From contig JARFNK010000009.1 of NCBI GenBank assembly GCA_029167225.1, positions 124,001 through 188,000 on the forward strand: DNA of 64,000 nucleotides, written 5' to 3'. A program made the translations under genes and the position numbers. The notes beneath the pieces are model-generated. The model did no database searches. It saw only the letters and a list, made by a program, of their open reading frames with translations, and was not told the DNA's origin. Positions within the stretch are counted from its first letter, which is position 1. Every line of letters starts with the position of its first letter. Positions 8,564 through 17,190 of the stretch are shown piece after piece. The DNA is from Sphingobium arseniciresistens (GTDB taxonomy: Bacteria; Pseudomonadota; Alphaproteobacteria; Sphingomonadales; Sphingomonadaceae).

Positions 8564-9478
8564 TTATTCGGCGCCCTTGTAGATCGAGACGAGCTTGTCG
8601 AGCATCGCCAGCGCATCTTCACGGCTGCGCTGAAAGGTATTGCGGCCGATGATCGAGCCGTTGCCGCCGCCATCGCGAATGTCGCGCGCGTCCTGGAACA
8701 CGGCGTCGGCGCCCTTGGCGGCGCCGCCGGAGAACACGACGATGCGGCGACCGGCAAAGCAGGACTTCACGACATGCTCCACGCGCTTCGCCTGGGTCGA
8801 GGTGTCGATGCCCTCATAGCTCTTCTTGGCATCTTCCTGCTCGACATGGTCGGACGGCAGCTTCACCTTGATGATGTGCGCGCCGAGCAGCGCCGCCATG
8901 TGCGCGGCATAGGCGCCGACGTCGACTGCCAGCTCACCCGACTTGGGCAGCTTGCCGCCGCGCGGGTAGGACCAGATGACCGTGGCGATGCCGACCGACT
9001 TGGCTTCGGCGGACATTTCCTTGATCTCTTCCATCAGGTCGAAACAGTCATCGCTGCCGGGATAGATGGTGAAGCCGATGGCGGCGCAGCCCAGGCGCAG
9101 CGCGTCCTCGACGCTGCCCGTCAGCGCCTGGTTGGCGCCGGTCGCCCAGCTGTTGGAGCTGTTGACCTTCAGGATGGTGGGGATCTGGCCGGCGAAGGTT
9201 GCGGCCCCCGCCTCCAGCATGCCCAGCGGCGCGGCATAGGCGTTCAGGCCCGCGTCGATCGCCATCTGGAAGTGATAGTGCGGATCATAGGCCGCCGGAT
9301 TGGGCGCGAAGCTGCGCGCCGGGCCATGTTCGAACCCCTGGTCGACCGGCAGGATGATCATCTTGCCGGTGCCGCCCAGGCGGCCATGCATCAACATGGA
9401 GGCGAGCTTGCCCTTCACCCCCGGATTGTCGCTCTCATAATTGTCGAGAATGGCTTTTACGGTGGGTGTGATGGACAT
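8564..9478 (-). CDS. fba: Class I fructose-bisphosphate aldolase (DhnA/FbaB type)
   Basis: This glycolytic enzyme cleaves fructose 1,6-bisphosphate to dihydroxyacetone phosphate and glyceraldehyde 3-phosphate through a Schiff-base lysine. The 304-residue protein belongs to the archaeal-type (DhnA) class I aldolases, distinct from the zinc class II enzyme. Visible are the N-terminal MIILPVDQGFEHGP, the TVIWSYPRG strand, IIKVKLPSD (candidate Schiff-base lysine) and the phosphate-binding end RIVVFSGG and GGNGSIIGRN. A good ribosome site (AAGGAAG) precedes the ATG. The tkt-gap-pgk operon is next but one downstream, so lower-glycolysis genes cluster here. Confidence 0.95.
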   Translation of the reverse strand: MSITPTVKAILDNYESDNPGVKGKLASMLMHGRLGGTGKMIILPVDQGFEHGPARSFAPNPAAYDPHYHFQMAIDAGLNAYAAPLGMLEAGAATFAGQIPTILKVNSSNSWATGANQALTGSVEDALRLGCAAIGFTIYPGSDDCFDLMEEIKEMSAEAKSVGIATVIWSYPRGGKLPKSGELAVDVGAYAAHMAALLGAHIIKVKLPSDHVEQEDAKKSYEGIDTSTQAKRVEHVVKSCFAGRRIVVFSGGAAKGADAVFQDARDIRDGGGNGSIIGRNTFQRSREDALAMLDKLVSIYKGAE

Positions 9479-9696
9479 TTAAGCTTCCTTTTCTGCACGA
9501 TGGATCGCTCTAAGATCGCAACTGCGGCACCCGGCCCTCACCAATTGCCGCTGCGACGACCTTTGCGCAGGCGTGATAGCGATTCGAGCTCTTTGCTGCA
9601 ACGCAGCAGCCACGATTTCAGCACAAAAAGCATGGGCTTGCCTTCTGGCTTGCGAAATCCTCGGAAACGGCGCAAATCTTGGGCTTCGGGGGGAGA

Positions 9697-10602
9697 ATGA
9701 CTATTCTCGCATCGCGCAACTATTCGCCTTCGGCTTCGCTCAGGGACATTGTGGCGCGACACTATGTGTTCTCCGCTACGCTCCCCGAAAGCTTCACGCT
9801 TGTCGATAGCCTGTTGTCGGAAACGGCCTTCATCCGCATTCTCGCTTCGGGCGAATGGGCCGGGGAAACGGCGCCCGGCCAATGGCAGTTGGGCAGCGGT
9901 GCATTGATCTTCGGCGCCAATTGCCGGCCCTTCAGGGTGCGCGTTCGCGGCCCTTTCCGCGTCATCGGCATCGCGCTGCGTCCCTGTGGCTGGCGGAGCC
10001 TGTTCGACGAGCCGGCGAGCGATTTCGTGGAGCGCATGCAGCCGGTCGGCGCGCTGTGGGGCGATGATCTGGGCTCTGCGCTCGCCGATGTCATCCATCT
10101 TCGGGACGACAGGGACGCCATTGCCGCATGCGAAGCCGTGATCGAAGCGCGGATCGACGCCATGGGCGGGAAGAAGATCGATCACCCCATGCGGGCCTTC
10201 GAGCGGATCGTGCGGGGCGACAGCACCATGATGGTGCAGGATGCCGCCCGCGAAGTCGGCCTATCGGAACGCCAGCTGGAGCGCCGGACGCTGGCCAGCT
10301 TTGGCCATACGCCCAAGGCCATCATGCGTCGCAGCCGCTTTCTGGACATGGCGGCGGCGATGCGCGGCTTCGGCCAGCCCAGCGACGAGGCGCTGGCCGC
10401 CCTGCGCTATTTCGACCAATCGCATCTGTCGCGGGAATTTCACCGCTTTATCGGGCTATCCCCAAAAGTCTTTGCGCACACGCCCACGCCATTGCTCGAC
10501 GCCGGCCTGAAGCTGCGCGACATGCGCAAGGGCGATATGGCGGGAATGCCCTGTGGCGACGCGCCGGTCGCCCCCGTCCATTTCGCCAGAAAAGCCAGCT
10601 GA
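9697..10602 (+). CDS. AraC family transcriptional regulator
   Basis: This is a 301-residue regulator with a C-terminal AraC-type double helix-turn-helix (about residues 195-275). The second helix-turn-helix contains FDQSHLSREFHRFIGLSPK, the conserved AraC signature. The N-terminal half resembles the DUF6597-type sensing domain (SLRDIVARHYVFSATLP...). The ATG was chosen because it follows a GGGGGAGA ribosome site by a few bases; six codons upstream lies another ATG without one. It is divergent from fba and convergent with pgk, sharing a bidirectional terminator. The inducer and target genes are unknown; control of the neighbouring glycolytic genes is possible but unsupported. Confidence 0.88.
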   Translation: MTILASRNYSPSASLRDIVARHYVFSATLPESFTLVDSLLSETAFIRILASGEWAGETAPGQWQLGSGALIFGANCRPFRVRVRGPFRVIGIALRPCGWRSLFDEPASDFVERMQPVGALWGDDLGSALADVIHLRDDRDAIAACEAVIEARIDAMGGKKIDHPMRAFERIVRGDSTMMVQDAAREVGLSERQLERRTLASFGHTPKAIMRRSRFLDMAAAMRGFGQPSDEALAALRYFDQSHLSREFHRFIGLSPKVFAHTPTPLLDAGLKLRDMRKGDMAGMPCGDAPVAPVHFARKAS

Positions 10603-10608
10603 GAATCG

Positions 10609-10646
10609 AAAAAGGGCCGACCCGTTCGCCCGGGCCGACCCTTTTT
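10609..10646. terminator. Bidirectional rho-independent terminator between araC-type gene and pgk
   Basis: The hairpin has 16-nt arms (10609-10624 and 10631-10646) around a 6-nt loop, flanked by five A on one side and five T on the other. Read on the minus strand the stem is uninterrupted, with two G-U pairs, and ends in a U-run, so it should terminate the tkt-gap-pgk transcript efficiently. On the plus strand two C-A mismatches weaken it, but it can still serve the araC-type gene, whose stop lies 6 nt before. Confidence 0.9.
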
Positions 10647-10660
10647 CATGTCTTGCTGCT

Positions 10661-11863
10661 TCAGCGGAACAGCGCGGTCACGCCGGGAAGATCCTTGCCT
10701 TCCATCCACTCCAGGAACGCGCCGCCGGCGGTCGACACGAAGCTGAAGTCGCCTGCGACGCCGGCATGGTTGAGCGCCGCGACCGTATCGCCGCCGCCAG
10801 CCACCGACACCAGCGAGCCTTCGCGGGTCAGCGCCGCCGCCGTCTTGGCCAGCGCCACCGTCGCCGCGTCGAACGGCGCCATCTCGAACGCGCCCAGCGG
10901 GCCGTTCCACACCAGCGTCTTGCAGTTCTTCAGCACATCGCCCAGCGCCTCGACGGCGGTCGGGCCGACGTCCAGGATCATCTCGTCGGCGGCGACTTCG
11001 TTGATGTTGCAGGTACGGACCGACGGCGGATTGGCCGCGAATTCCTTCGCCACCACGACGTCATAGGGCAGATGGATGGTGCAGCCGGCCTCATCCGCCG
11101 CATCCATGATCTTGTCGGCGGTCTCGGCAAGGTCATGCTCGCACAGCGACTTGCCCACGTCCACGCCGCGCGCGGCAAGGAAGGTGTTGGCCATGCCGCC
11201 GCCGATGATGAGATGATCGACCTTGCGGATGAGGTTGGTGAGCACGTCGAGCTTGCTCGAAACCTTGGCGCCGCCGACGACGGCCGCCACCGGCTTCACC
11301 GGCTCGCCCAGCGCAGCGGTGAGAGCGTCCAGTTCCGCTTCCATCGATCGACCGGCAAAGGCCGGCAGCGCATGGGCAAGGCCCTCGGTCGAAGCGTGCG
11401 CGCGATGCGCGGCGGAGAAGGCATCGTTCACATAGAGATCGCCCAGCGCCGCCATTGCGGCGACCAGCGCGGGATCGTTCTTTTCCTCGCCGGCATGGAA
11501 GCGCGTATTCTCCAGGATCGCGATGTCGCCGTTGCGCATCACCGCGATGCCGTCCACCGCCGCCTGCCCCTGGCAGTCGGGAATGAACTGCACCTCGCGG
11601 CCCAGCACGGCGGAGAAGCCGCGCGTCACCTGGCTGAGCGACATGGAGGGGTTCTTCTGGCCCTTGGGCCGGCCGAAATGGGCGAGCACCAGCACCTTGG
11701 CGCCGCGATCGGCCAGTTCCAGCACCGTCGGCATCGCCGCGCGCAGGCGGGTGTCGTCGGTGATCGAGCCATCCTGCATCGGCACGTTCAGGTCTTCGCG
11801 AACCAGAACGATCTTGCCGGTGATGTCACCCATGTCGTCGAGCGTCTTGAACGGCTTGGCCAT
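10661..11863 (-). CDS. pgk: Phosphoglycerate kinase
   Basis: Phosphoglycerate kinase transfers phosphate from 1,3-bisphosphoglycerate to ADP in glycolysis. The 400-residue length is standard. N-terminal segments [13 protein letters not shown] and [13 protein letters not shown] form the substrate-binding domain, and [16 protein letters not shown] with the C-terminal [13 protein letters not shown] forms the nucleotide-binding domain. A GGGAG ribosome site precedes the ATG. It is the last gene of the tkt-gap-pgk operon and is followed immediately by a strong terminator. A structured 112-bp spacer separates it from gap. Confidence 0.97.
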   Translation of the reverse strand: MAKPFKTLDDMGDITGKIVLVREDLNVPMQDGSITDDTRLRAAMPTVLELADRGAKVLVLAHFGRPKGQKNPSMSLSQVTRGFSAVLGREVQFIPDCQGQAAVDGIAVMRNGDIAILENTRFHAGEEKNDPALVAAMAALGDLYVNDAFSAAHRAHASTEGLAHALPAFAGRSMEAELDALTAALGEPVKPVAAVVGGAKVSSKLDVLTNLIRKVDHLIIGGGMANTFLAARGVDVGKSLCEHDLAETADKIMDAADEAGCTIHLPYDVVVAKEFAANPPSVRTCNINEVAADEMILDVGPTAVEALGDVLKNCKTLVWNGPLGAFEMAPFDAATVALAKTAAALTREGSLVSVAGGGDTVAALNHAGVAGDFSFVSTAGGAFLEWMEGKDLPGVTALFR

Positions 11864-11890
11864 GATGATCTCCCTTACCCGGAAAAGTGG

Positions 11891-11960
11891 TTCGCCCCGA
11901 ACCTGCCCCGGCGCTGCCCCTCCTTCCAGAGGGACAGATCCGTGGCACGCTCGGGGCGAA
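11891..11960 (-). other. Hairpin in the gap-pgk intergenic spacer
   Basis: A perfect 10-bp inverted repeat, TTCGCCCCGA and TCGGGGCGAA, brackets about 50 nt that include a smaller inverted pair (CCCTCC / GAGGG). In the tkt-gap-pgk mRNA this would form a stem-loop ending about 27 nt before the pgk start codon. It has no U-run, so it is unlikely to be a simple terminator. An mRNA-processing, stability or partial attenuation element is plausible. Confidence 0.5.
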
Positions 11961-11975
11961 CGATGTTGATGATGT

Positions 11976-12983
11976 TTAGAGCAGACCCGCGACGACGCCG
12001 GTGGTGTCGATCATGCGGTTCGAGAAGCCCCATTCATTGTCGTACCAGCTGAGCACGCGCACCAGCTTGCCTTCGATGACCGCGGTTTCCAGGCTGTCGA
12101 CGGTCGAGCTGGCCGGATCGCCGTTGAAGTCGATCGAGACGAGCGGCTCGTCGGTATAGGCGAGCACGCCCTTCATCGGGCCTTCCGACGCTGCCTTCAG
12201 CAGGCCGTTGACCTCCTCGACCGTGGTTTCGCGGCTGGGGATGAACTTCAGGTCGACGACCGAGACGTTCGGGGTCGGCACGCGGACCGAAGAGCCGTCC
12301 AGCTTGCCCTTGAGCGCGGGCAGAACCTCGCCCACGGCGCGGGCGGCGCCGGTGGTCGTGGGGATCATCGACAGGGCAGCGGCGCGGGCGCGACGCATGT
12401 CCTTGTGGATCTGGTCCAGCGTGTTCTGGTCGTTGGTATAGCTGTGGATCGTGGTCATGAAGCCACGCTCGATGCCGATCGCATCGTGCAGCACCTTGGC
12501 GAGCGGCGCCAGGCAGTTGGTGGTGCAGCTGGCGTTGGAGATGACAACGTCGTCGGAGGTCAGCGTCTCGTGGTTGACGCCGAACACGATGGTCTTGTCG
12601 ACATTGGTGCCGGGCGCGGAGATGACGACGCGCTTGGCGCCGGCGGTCAGGTGGGCGCTCGCCTTGTCCTTGGTGGTGAAGATGCCGGTGCATTCCAGCG
12701 CGATCTCAACGCCCTGCGCCGCGTGCGGCAGGTTGGCGGGGTCGCGCTCCGCGGTCACGGCGATGCGCTTGCCGTTGACGATCAGGAAGTCGCCGTCGAC
12801 GCTGACGTCGCCGGGGAACTTGCCATGCACGCTGTCGCGCTTGAAGAGCAGCGCGTTCGACTTGGCGTCGCCCAGATCGTTGATGCTGACCAGCTCCAGA
12901 TCATGGTCGGTGCGCTCCAGAATGGCGCGAGCGACCAGGCGTCCGATACGTCCGAAACCGTTGATTGCTACCTTTACTGCCAC
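11976..12983 (-). CDS. gap: Type I glyceraldehyde-3-phosphate dehydrogenase
   Basis: This enzyme oxidises glyceraldehyde 3-phosphate to 1,3-bisphosphoglycerate with NAD. The 335-residue protein has the Rossmann start [16 protein letters not shown], the catalytic SNASCTTNC motif with Cys153, and the C-terminal [12 protein letters not shown]. The Asp-containing loop after the second strand (SINDLG) suits NAD rather than NADP use. The start is GTG, set by a strong AAGGAGG ribosome site 8 nt upstream. It lies 23 nt after tkt and before pgk in one operon. Confidence 0.97.
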   Translation of the reverse strand: MAVKVAINGFGRIGRLVARAILERTDHDLELVSINDLGDAKSNALLFKRDSVHGKFPGDVSVDGDFLIVNGKRIAVTAERDPANLPHAAQGVEIALECTGIFTTKDKASAHLTAGAKRVVISAPGTNVDKTIVFGVNHETLTSDDVVISNASCTTNCLAPLAKVLHDAIGIERGFMTTIHSYTNDQNTLDQIHKDMRRARAAALSMIPTTTGAARAVGEVLPALKGKLDGSSVRVPTPNVSVVDLKFIPSRETTVEEVNGLLKAASEGPMKGVLAYTDEPLVSIDFNGDPASSTVDSLETAVIEGKLVRVLSWYDNEWGFSNRMIDTTGVVAGLL

Positions 12984-13006
12984 TGCACTAGCCTCCTTGG
13001 ACTGCG

Positions 13007-14971
13007 TTACGAGAGGGCCGCGACGATGCGCGGGGTGATCTTGTCGGCGGTCAGGCCGAAATGGTCATACAGGGCCTCGATCGGGGCCGACGCGCCGAAC
13101 GTGTCGATACCGATGCGCAGGCCCGCGATGCCGGTATAGCGCTCCCAGCCGAAGGTGGTGCCCGCCTCGATCGAGACGCGCAACACATGGTCGGGAATAA
13201 TGTCGGCACGATAGGCGGCATCCTGCGCATCGAACAGCGACCAGCACGGCATGGAGACGACATCCGCGCCGATGCCCTCCGCTTCGAGCGCATCGGCGGT
13301 CTGCAGCGCGATCTCGACCTCGGAGCCCGAGGCGAGCAGGACGACACGGCGCGCCGCCGTCGCGCCGCGCAGGCGATAGGCGCCCTTGGCGGAGAGATTT
13401 TCGCTCTTCTGCGTCCGCAGCTGCGGCAGGTTCTGGCGGGTCAGCGCCAGCAGCGAGGGGCCATCGGCATCCTTGAGCGAGAGTTCCCAGCACTCGGCCG
13501 TCTCCACCACGTCGGCGGGGCGGTACACATCGAGATTGGGGATCATGCGCAGCGACATGACATGCTCGATCGGCTGGTGGGTCGGCCCATCCTCGCCAAG
13601 GCCGATGCTGTCATGCGTCATCACATAGATGGCGCGGGTGCGCTGCAGCGCCGACAGACGAATGGCCGAACGGCAATAGTCGGAGAACACCAGGAAGGTG
13701 CCGCCATAGGGAATGACGCCGCCGTGCAGCGCCATGCCGTTCATCGCCGCGGCCATGCCGAATTCGCGGATGCCATAATAGACATAGCGACCGGAATAGT
13801 CCTCGGCCGTCAGCGGGCCGGTGCTCTTGGTCTTGGTGTTGTTCGATCCGGTAAGATCGGCCGATCCGCCGATCGTCTCGGGCAGCAGATCGTTGATCGC
13901 GCCCAGCGCCAGTTCGCTCGCCTTGCGGGTCGCGACCTTCTGCGGCGCGGCAATCAGCGAGTCGATATAGGCTTCCAGCGAGAAGCCCTCCGGCAGGTCG
14001 CCCGCCATGCGGCGCTCGAACTCGGCCTTGTCGGCATGCGCCGCGAGGCGCGCCTTCCATGCGGCGTGAGGCTCGGCGGCCTTGAGGCCGATGGCCTTCC
14101 AGCTTGCGGCGATCTCGTCGGGAATGACAAAGGGTTCGGCGGTCCAGCCAAGGAACTCGCGGGCGGCGGCGACTTCGCCCTCGCCTAGCGCGGAGCCATG
14201 GACGCCGGACGTGCCGGCCTTGTTCGGAGAACCATAGCCGATCTTGGTGGCGCAGGCGATCAGCGAGGGGCGCGGATCGGCAAGCGCTTCGTCGATGGCG
14301 CGGCGCACATCGGCGGGATCATGGCCGTCGCACGACACGACATGCCAGCCGGTCGCGACATAGCGCGCCTTGATGTCCTCGCTGGAGGACAGGCTGACCG
14401 CGCCGTCGATGGTGATGCGGTTATCGTCCCACAGCACGTTCAGGCGGCCGAGCTTCATGTGGCCGGCCAGGCCGATGGCTTCGTGGTTGATGCCTTCCAT
14501 CAGGCAGCCGTCGCCGGCGATCACCCAGGTCTTGTGGTCGACCAGATCGTCGCCGAAGGTCGCGTTCAGGTGCCGCTCGGCAATCGCCATGCCGACCGCC
14601 ATCGCCAGGCCCTGGCCCAGCGGGCCGGTAGTCGCCTCGACGCCTGCCAGCTCGAAATTCTCCGGGTGGCCGGCGCAGGGGCTGTGGAGCTGACGGAAAT
14701 TGCGAATGCCGTCCATCGTCGGGCGCGCATAGCCGGTCAGGTTCAGCAGGCTGTAGATCAGCATGGAGCCATGGCCGGCGGACAGGACGAAACGGTCGCG
14801 GTCGGCCCATTTGGGATCGGCCGGATCATATTTCAGATAATCGCTGAACAGCACGGTGGCGACGTCGGCCATGCCCATCGGCATGCCGGGATGCCCGCTG
14901 TTTGCGGCCTGCACCGCGTCCATGGAAAGCGCCCTGATGGCGTTTGCGAGCTGGGTTTCAGAGGCGGTCAT
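13007..14971 (-). CDS. tkt: Transketolase
   Basis: This thiamine-diphosphate enzyme moves two-carbon units between sugar phosphates in the pentose phosphate pathway. The 654-residue protein shows [14 protein letters not shown] near the N-terminus, the TPP-binding GDGCLMEG(I)NHEA segment, the pyrimidine-domain [17 protein letters not shown] motif and the C-terminal transketolase domain. The ATG giving MTASETQL was preferred; a more distal ATG 45 nt upstream lacks a ribosome site. It is the first gene of the tkt-gap-pgk operon, a layout also found in other alphaproteobacteria. A 9-bp inverted repeat lies about 75 nt upstream. Confidence 0.96.
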   Translation of the reverse strand: MTASETQLANAIRALSMDAVQAANSGHPGMPMGMADVATVLFSDYLKYDPADPKWADRDRFVLSAGHGSMLIYSLLNLTGYARPTMDGIRNFRQLHSPCAGHPENFELAGVEATTGPLGQGLAMAVGMAIAERHLNATFGDDLVDHKTWVIAGDGCLMEGINHEAIGLAGHMKLGRLNVLWDDNRITIDGAVSLSSSEDIKARYVATGWHVVSCDGHDPADVRRAIDEALADPRPSLIACATKIGYGSPNKAGTSGVHGSALGEGEVAAAREFLGWTAEPFVIPDEIAASWKAIGLKAAEPHAAWKARLAAHADKAEFERRMAGDLPEGFSLEAYIDSLIAAPQKVATRKASELALGAINDLLPETIGGSADLTGSNNTKTKSTGPLTAEDYSGRYVYYGIREFGMAAAMNGMALHGGVIPYGGTFLVFSDYCRSAIRLSALQRTRAIYVMTHDSIGLGEDGPTHQPIEHVMSLRMIPNLDVYRPADVVETAECWELSLKDADGPSLLALTRQNLPQLRTQKSENLSAKGAYRLRGATAARRVVLLASGSEVEIALQTADALEAEGIGADVVSMPCWSLFDAQDAAYRADIIPDHVLRVSIEAGTTFGWERYTGIAGLRIGIDTFGASAPIEALYDHFGLTADKITPRIVAALS

Positions 14972-15046
14972 GCGCCGGTTCGACTTCCCTGTTGACTGGC
15001 CCTGTCGCACGGACATGGCGACGATTCGGAAGGGTTCGGCACCCCC

Positions 15047-15072
15047 TTGACGCCTCCGGCCCTAGGCGTCAA
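15047..15072. promoter_or_regulatory. Inverted repeat upstream of tkt
   Basis: A perfect 9-bp inverted repeat, TTGACGCCT and AGGCGTCAA, is separated by 8 nt. It lies 76-101 nt before the tkt start, in the divergent spacer shared with the small gene before zapA. The arms could be an operator for a dimeric regulator. One arm read on the minus strand (TTGACG) also resembles a -35 box. The remainder of the 263-bp spacer shows nothing else I can name. Confidence 0.35.
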
Positions 15073-15234
15073 CCGCATGCGCCGATGCCAGCGCTTGCCG
15101 CCGCCGGCATTGGCCCCGGATCAGACCTTCGCGCGATGATTCCGGGCGCTGCCTGCGATACCCCGCCCGTCACTGGCGCCGGAACTGCAACAGCGCTTTT
15201 GCAACGGCCGCGCTTCCTGCTATGCACATGGATC

Positions 15235-15411
15235 ATGCCAAGCGAACGGATGATGCAGGCGATTGGCCAGTTGGAGCGTGCGATCACGCGACTGGAACGT
15301 GTGGCCGATGCCGGTCCGCAGACGCCATCCTCCACGATCGCCGCGCGCGATGCGCTGGAAAAGCTGGATGCCCTGATCGTCGAACTGAAGGCCGGAGGAC
15401 GGCGTGGCTGA
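15235..15411 (+). CDS. Small helical protein preceding zapA (58 aa)
   Basis: This is a 58-residue protein (MPSERMMQAIGQLERAITRL...) with Leu/Ile/Ala at heptad spacing (QLERAITRLERVA and ALEKLDALIVELKA), which suggests two short amphipathic helices or a coiled coil. Its end overlaps the GTG start of zapA by 8 nt, pointing to coupled expression. I do not recognise a named family. Short coiled-coil proteins next to zapA are seen in related genomes, and an interaction with ZapA or the division ring is a reasonable guess, not shown by sequence. The start is the first ATG after the non-coding spacer. Confidence 0.7.
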   Translation: MPSERMMQAIGQLERAITRLERVADAGPQTPSSTIAARDALEKLDALIVELKAGGRRG

Positions 15412-15739
15412 AGTCACCCTGACCATCGCCGGGCGGCAATATGCCGTGCATTCGCGCGACGGCGGGGAGGCGCATCTGGAGCATCTCGCCAGCCTGGTCG
15501 ATCAGAAGGCGGCTCTGGCGCGGCAGGCGACACCGGGCCTGACCGAAGTGCGCCAGCTGCTGTTCGCGGCGCTCTTCCTGGCCGACGAGCTCAACGACCT
15601 CAAGCGCGAGGCGGCGGGCCGCCAGGGCGCGCTCGACCTGCCCGAAAGCGATGATCCGGCCGCCCGCGCGATCGAGTCGCTGGCCGAGCGGCTGGAATCT
15701 CTCGCGCAAAGACTTGCCCCGGCCACCACGACACCCTAG
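15404..15739 (+). CDS. zapA: Cell division protein ZapA
   Basis: ZapA is a small cytoplasmic protein that binds FtsZ filaments and promotes their bundling at midcell. The 111-residue sequence has the N-terminal beta-strand domain (VTLTIAGRQYAVHSRDGGE), then a long C-terminal helix (about 45-105) with coiled-coil character that forms the tetramer. The start is GTG, overlapping the preceding small gene. The gene is followed directly by 6S RNA and the 5-formyl-THF cyclo-ligase gene, a neighbourhood conserved widely in proteobacteria, which supports the assignment. Confidence 0.9.
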   Translation: MAEVTLTIAGRQYAVHSRDGGEAHLEHLASLVDQKAALARQATPGLTEVRQLLFAALFLADELNDLKREAAGRQGALDLPESDDPAARAIESLAERLESLAQRLAPATTTP

Positions 15740-15745
15740 ATTAGA

Positions 15746-15910
15746 GGTGGCGGGCACTGCCTGGTACGAGCTTTTGCGAACATCCCTGAGGCGATATCAA
15801 AATCCAAGGGGGCTGTCCCTGACCGGGCCCTGGCCCGACTTACATGGTCCCCACCTGACGTTGAGGCGTCAGAGGATCTTCCAGCAAACGGCCGAGGCGG
15901 TCCCGCCACC
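15746..15910 (+). ncRNA. ssrS: 6S RNA
   Basis: This is the approximately 165-nt small RNA that mimics an open promoter and sequesters the housekeeping RNA polymerase. The ends pair to form the closing stem (GGTGGCGGG near the 5' end with CCCGCCACC at the 3' end). Inside are segments familiar from alphaproteobacterial 6S RNA, such as ATCCCTGAGGCGATA and ATGGTCCCCACCTGACG, then GAGGATCTTCCAGC. The location between zapA and the 5-formyl-THF cyclo-ligase gene is the classic synteny of ssrS. The exact 5' and 3' ends are estimates from the closing stem. Confidence 0.88.
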
Positions 15911-15943
15911 CCGCTCCTTTCCGGCCCGCCCGACGAAAGGGCG

Positions 15944-15997
15944 ATGAACATCCGCCAGATCATTCGCCAGACCATCCAATGGAGCGACCCGAGGTGA
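15944..15997 (+). CDS. Putative 17-residue leader peptide before the cyclo-ligase gene
   Basis: A short frame MNIRQIIRQTIQWSDPR lies between 6S RNA and the next gene. It has a GAAAGG ribosome site just before its ATG, and its TGA overlaps the preferred GTG start of the downstream gene (GTGA). This geometry would allow translational coupling. It is too short to judge by homology, so it is a candidate only. If the downstream gene starts at the upstream ATG (15979) instead, the two frames overlap more deeply. Confidence 0.4.
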   Translation: MNIRQIIRQTIQWSDPR

Positions 15998-16608
15998 GCG
16001 ACGACAAGCAGACGCTGCGCACGATTGCCCGGCAAAGGCGACAGAATTTCGTCGCCACCATTGATCCGCTGGCCCACAGGCTCGCCTTCAAGGTCATTCC
16101 CTCCCCCCTCGCCCGGATGCTTGAAGGACGCGACAGGGTGGCGCTGTACCTCGCCAAGGACGAGGAAGCGCCGGCGCAGCGCCTTGCCGCAGCATTGATG
16201 ACCGCAGGCAAGACATTGTGCCTGCCGCGTGTCATCGACCGGCTGGGCAGCATGGACTTCCAGCGCTGGCAGCCCGACGACCAGCTGTTCCCCGGTCCCT
16301 TCGGCACCAGCCATCCCGAGCCCGGCGGCGGCGCCGTCGCGCCCGACGCGATCATCGCCCCGCTGCTCGGCTTTGATCGCGAGATGAACCGGCTGGGCCA
16401 GGGCGGCGGCTATTATGACCGCGCCTTCGCCCGCCATCCCGACGCGCTGCGCATTGGCCTCGCCTGGTCGATACAGGAGCATGATTCGCTCCCTGCCGAT
16501 CCCTGGGATCTGCCGCTGGACGCCGTGCTCACGGAGATTGCCTTCATCGCGCCGGGTGATGCAGAGGATGCAGAGTCGTCGGAAGAGAGAGGGCCAGACG
16601 TCGCATGA
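15994..16608 (+). CDS. 5-formyltetrahydrofolate cyclo-ligase
   Basis: This ATP-dependent enzyme converts 5-formyl-THF to 5,10-methenyl-THF, recycling a stored folate form. The protein is about 204 residues, with the family motifs IIAPLLGFDREMNRLGQGGG (substrate and nucleotide site) and GGGYYDR. N-terminal basic residues (LRTIARQRRQNF) fit the ATP-binding helix. I preferred a GTG start with GGAG 9 nt upstream; an in-frame ATG 15 nt earlier has no ribosome site. Position after 6S RNA matches ygfA in E. coli. The stop overlaps the DUF2842 start (ATGA). Confidence 0.92.
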   Translation: MSDDKQTLRTIARQRRQNFVATIDPLAHRLAFKVIPSPLARMLEGRDRVALYLAKDEEAPAQRLAAALMTAGKTLCLPRVIDRLGSMDFQRWQPDDQLFPGPFGTSHPEPGGGAVAPDAIIAPLLGFDREMNRLGQGGGYYDRAFARHPDALRIGLAWSIQEHDSLPADPWDLPLDAVLTEIAFIAPGDAEDAESSEERGPDVA

Positions 16609-16826
16609 ACGATCCGCAGCCAAGCTGGCGCAAACCCGCCGGCATGTTCATGATCCTGGCGCTGATCGCGGTCTGGGCGGTCATCATCGCCAGTTGCGCG
16701 CCCTTTGTCGGCCGCCTGCATGTGCTGGTGCAGCTCGGCTTCTACATCGTGACCGGGATCGTCTGGATCCTGCCGCTCAAGCCATTGCTGTCCTGGATGG
16801 AAACGGGGCGCTGGCGCCGATATTGA
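16605..16826 (+). CDS. DUF2842 family small membrane protein
   Basis: This 73-residue protein has two hydrophobic segments (about residues 13-34 and 40-60), with the terminal MNDPQPSWRKPAGM and a basic end GRWRRY. It matches the DUF2842 pattern of alphaproteobacterial two-helix membrane proteins, including the conserved Trp/Pro-rich VWILPLKPLLSWM. No function is established for the family. Its ATG overlaps the stop of the 5-formyl-THF cyclo-ligase gene, so the two are translated from one message. A small hairpin (CCCGCT-TCGC-AGCGGG at 16927-16942) lies downstream, and nothing else is visible before the tRNA. Confidence 0.85.
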   Translation: MNDPQPSWRKPAGMFMILALIAVWAVIIASCAPFVGRLHVLVQLGFYIVTGIVWILPLKPLLSWMETGRWRRY

Positions 16827-17057
16827 GGGTGCCGGTCGCGCAACTGCGAGGGACGCTAAAGGCTCGCGCCGTGTGGACATCCGGCAAGAGCCGACTCGCC
16901 GCGCCTGTTTCGGCAGGTCACCAAAGCCCGCTTCGCAGCGGGACAAGGCGCACCATAAGCTACGCTTTTGCATTTTCCGATTTTGGCTGGACCTGCAATG
17001 GCTGCCGCCATTGCCATCCACCGAACGCTTCATATCTGGCCATTTCCCCGTAGGAAA

Positions 17058-17134
17058 TGGCGCGAGTGACGGGGCTCGAACCCGCGACCTCCGGCGTGAC
17101 AGGCCGGCACTCTAACCAACTGAGCTACACCCGC
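17058..17134 (-). tRNA. tRNA-Asp (GTC)
   Basis: The minus strand folds as a complete cloverleaf of 77 nt with encoded CCA. The acceptor stem GCGGGTG pairs with CACTCGC, the D-loop contains AGCTCAGTTGGTTAGAG, the anticodon stem CCGGC/GCCGG encloses the loop CTGTCAC with anticodon GTC, and the T-arm contains GGTTCGAGCC. The 3' end runs into a 9-bp hairpin (GCCATTTCC/GGAAATGGC, 17039-17061) that may mark the trailer. It is the only RNA gene besides 6S seen here. Confidence 0.98.
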
Positions 17135-17151
17135 GTTCGGTGTGGAGCGCC

Positions 17152-17180
17152 CAACTAGAAGCTGGCACCCACCCTGTCAA
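17152..17180 (-). promoter_or_regulatory. Promoter of tRNA-Asp
   Basis: On the minus strand a perfect TTGACA -35 element is followed after 17 nt by TAGTTG as the -10 element, which ends 17 nt before the mature tRNA 5' end. This is the expected layout for a sigma70-type tRNA promoter. Confidence 0.7.
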
Positions 17181-17190
17181 CGCTCCAATT

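Noticed and set aside
16927..16942. Six-bp hairpin after DUF2842 as a terminator
   Set aside because: The stem is short and no T-run follows, so it is only mentioned in passing.
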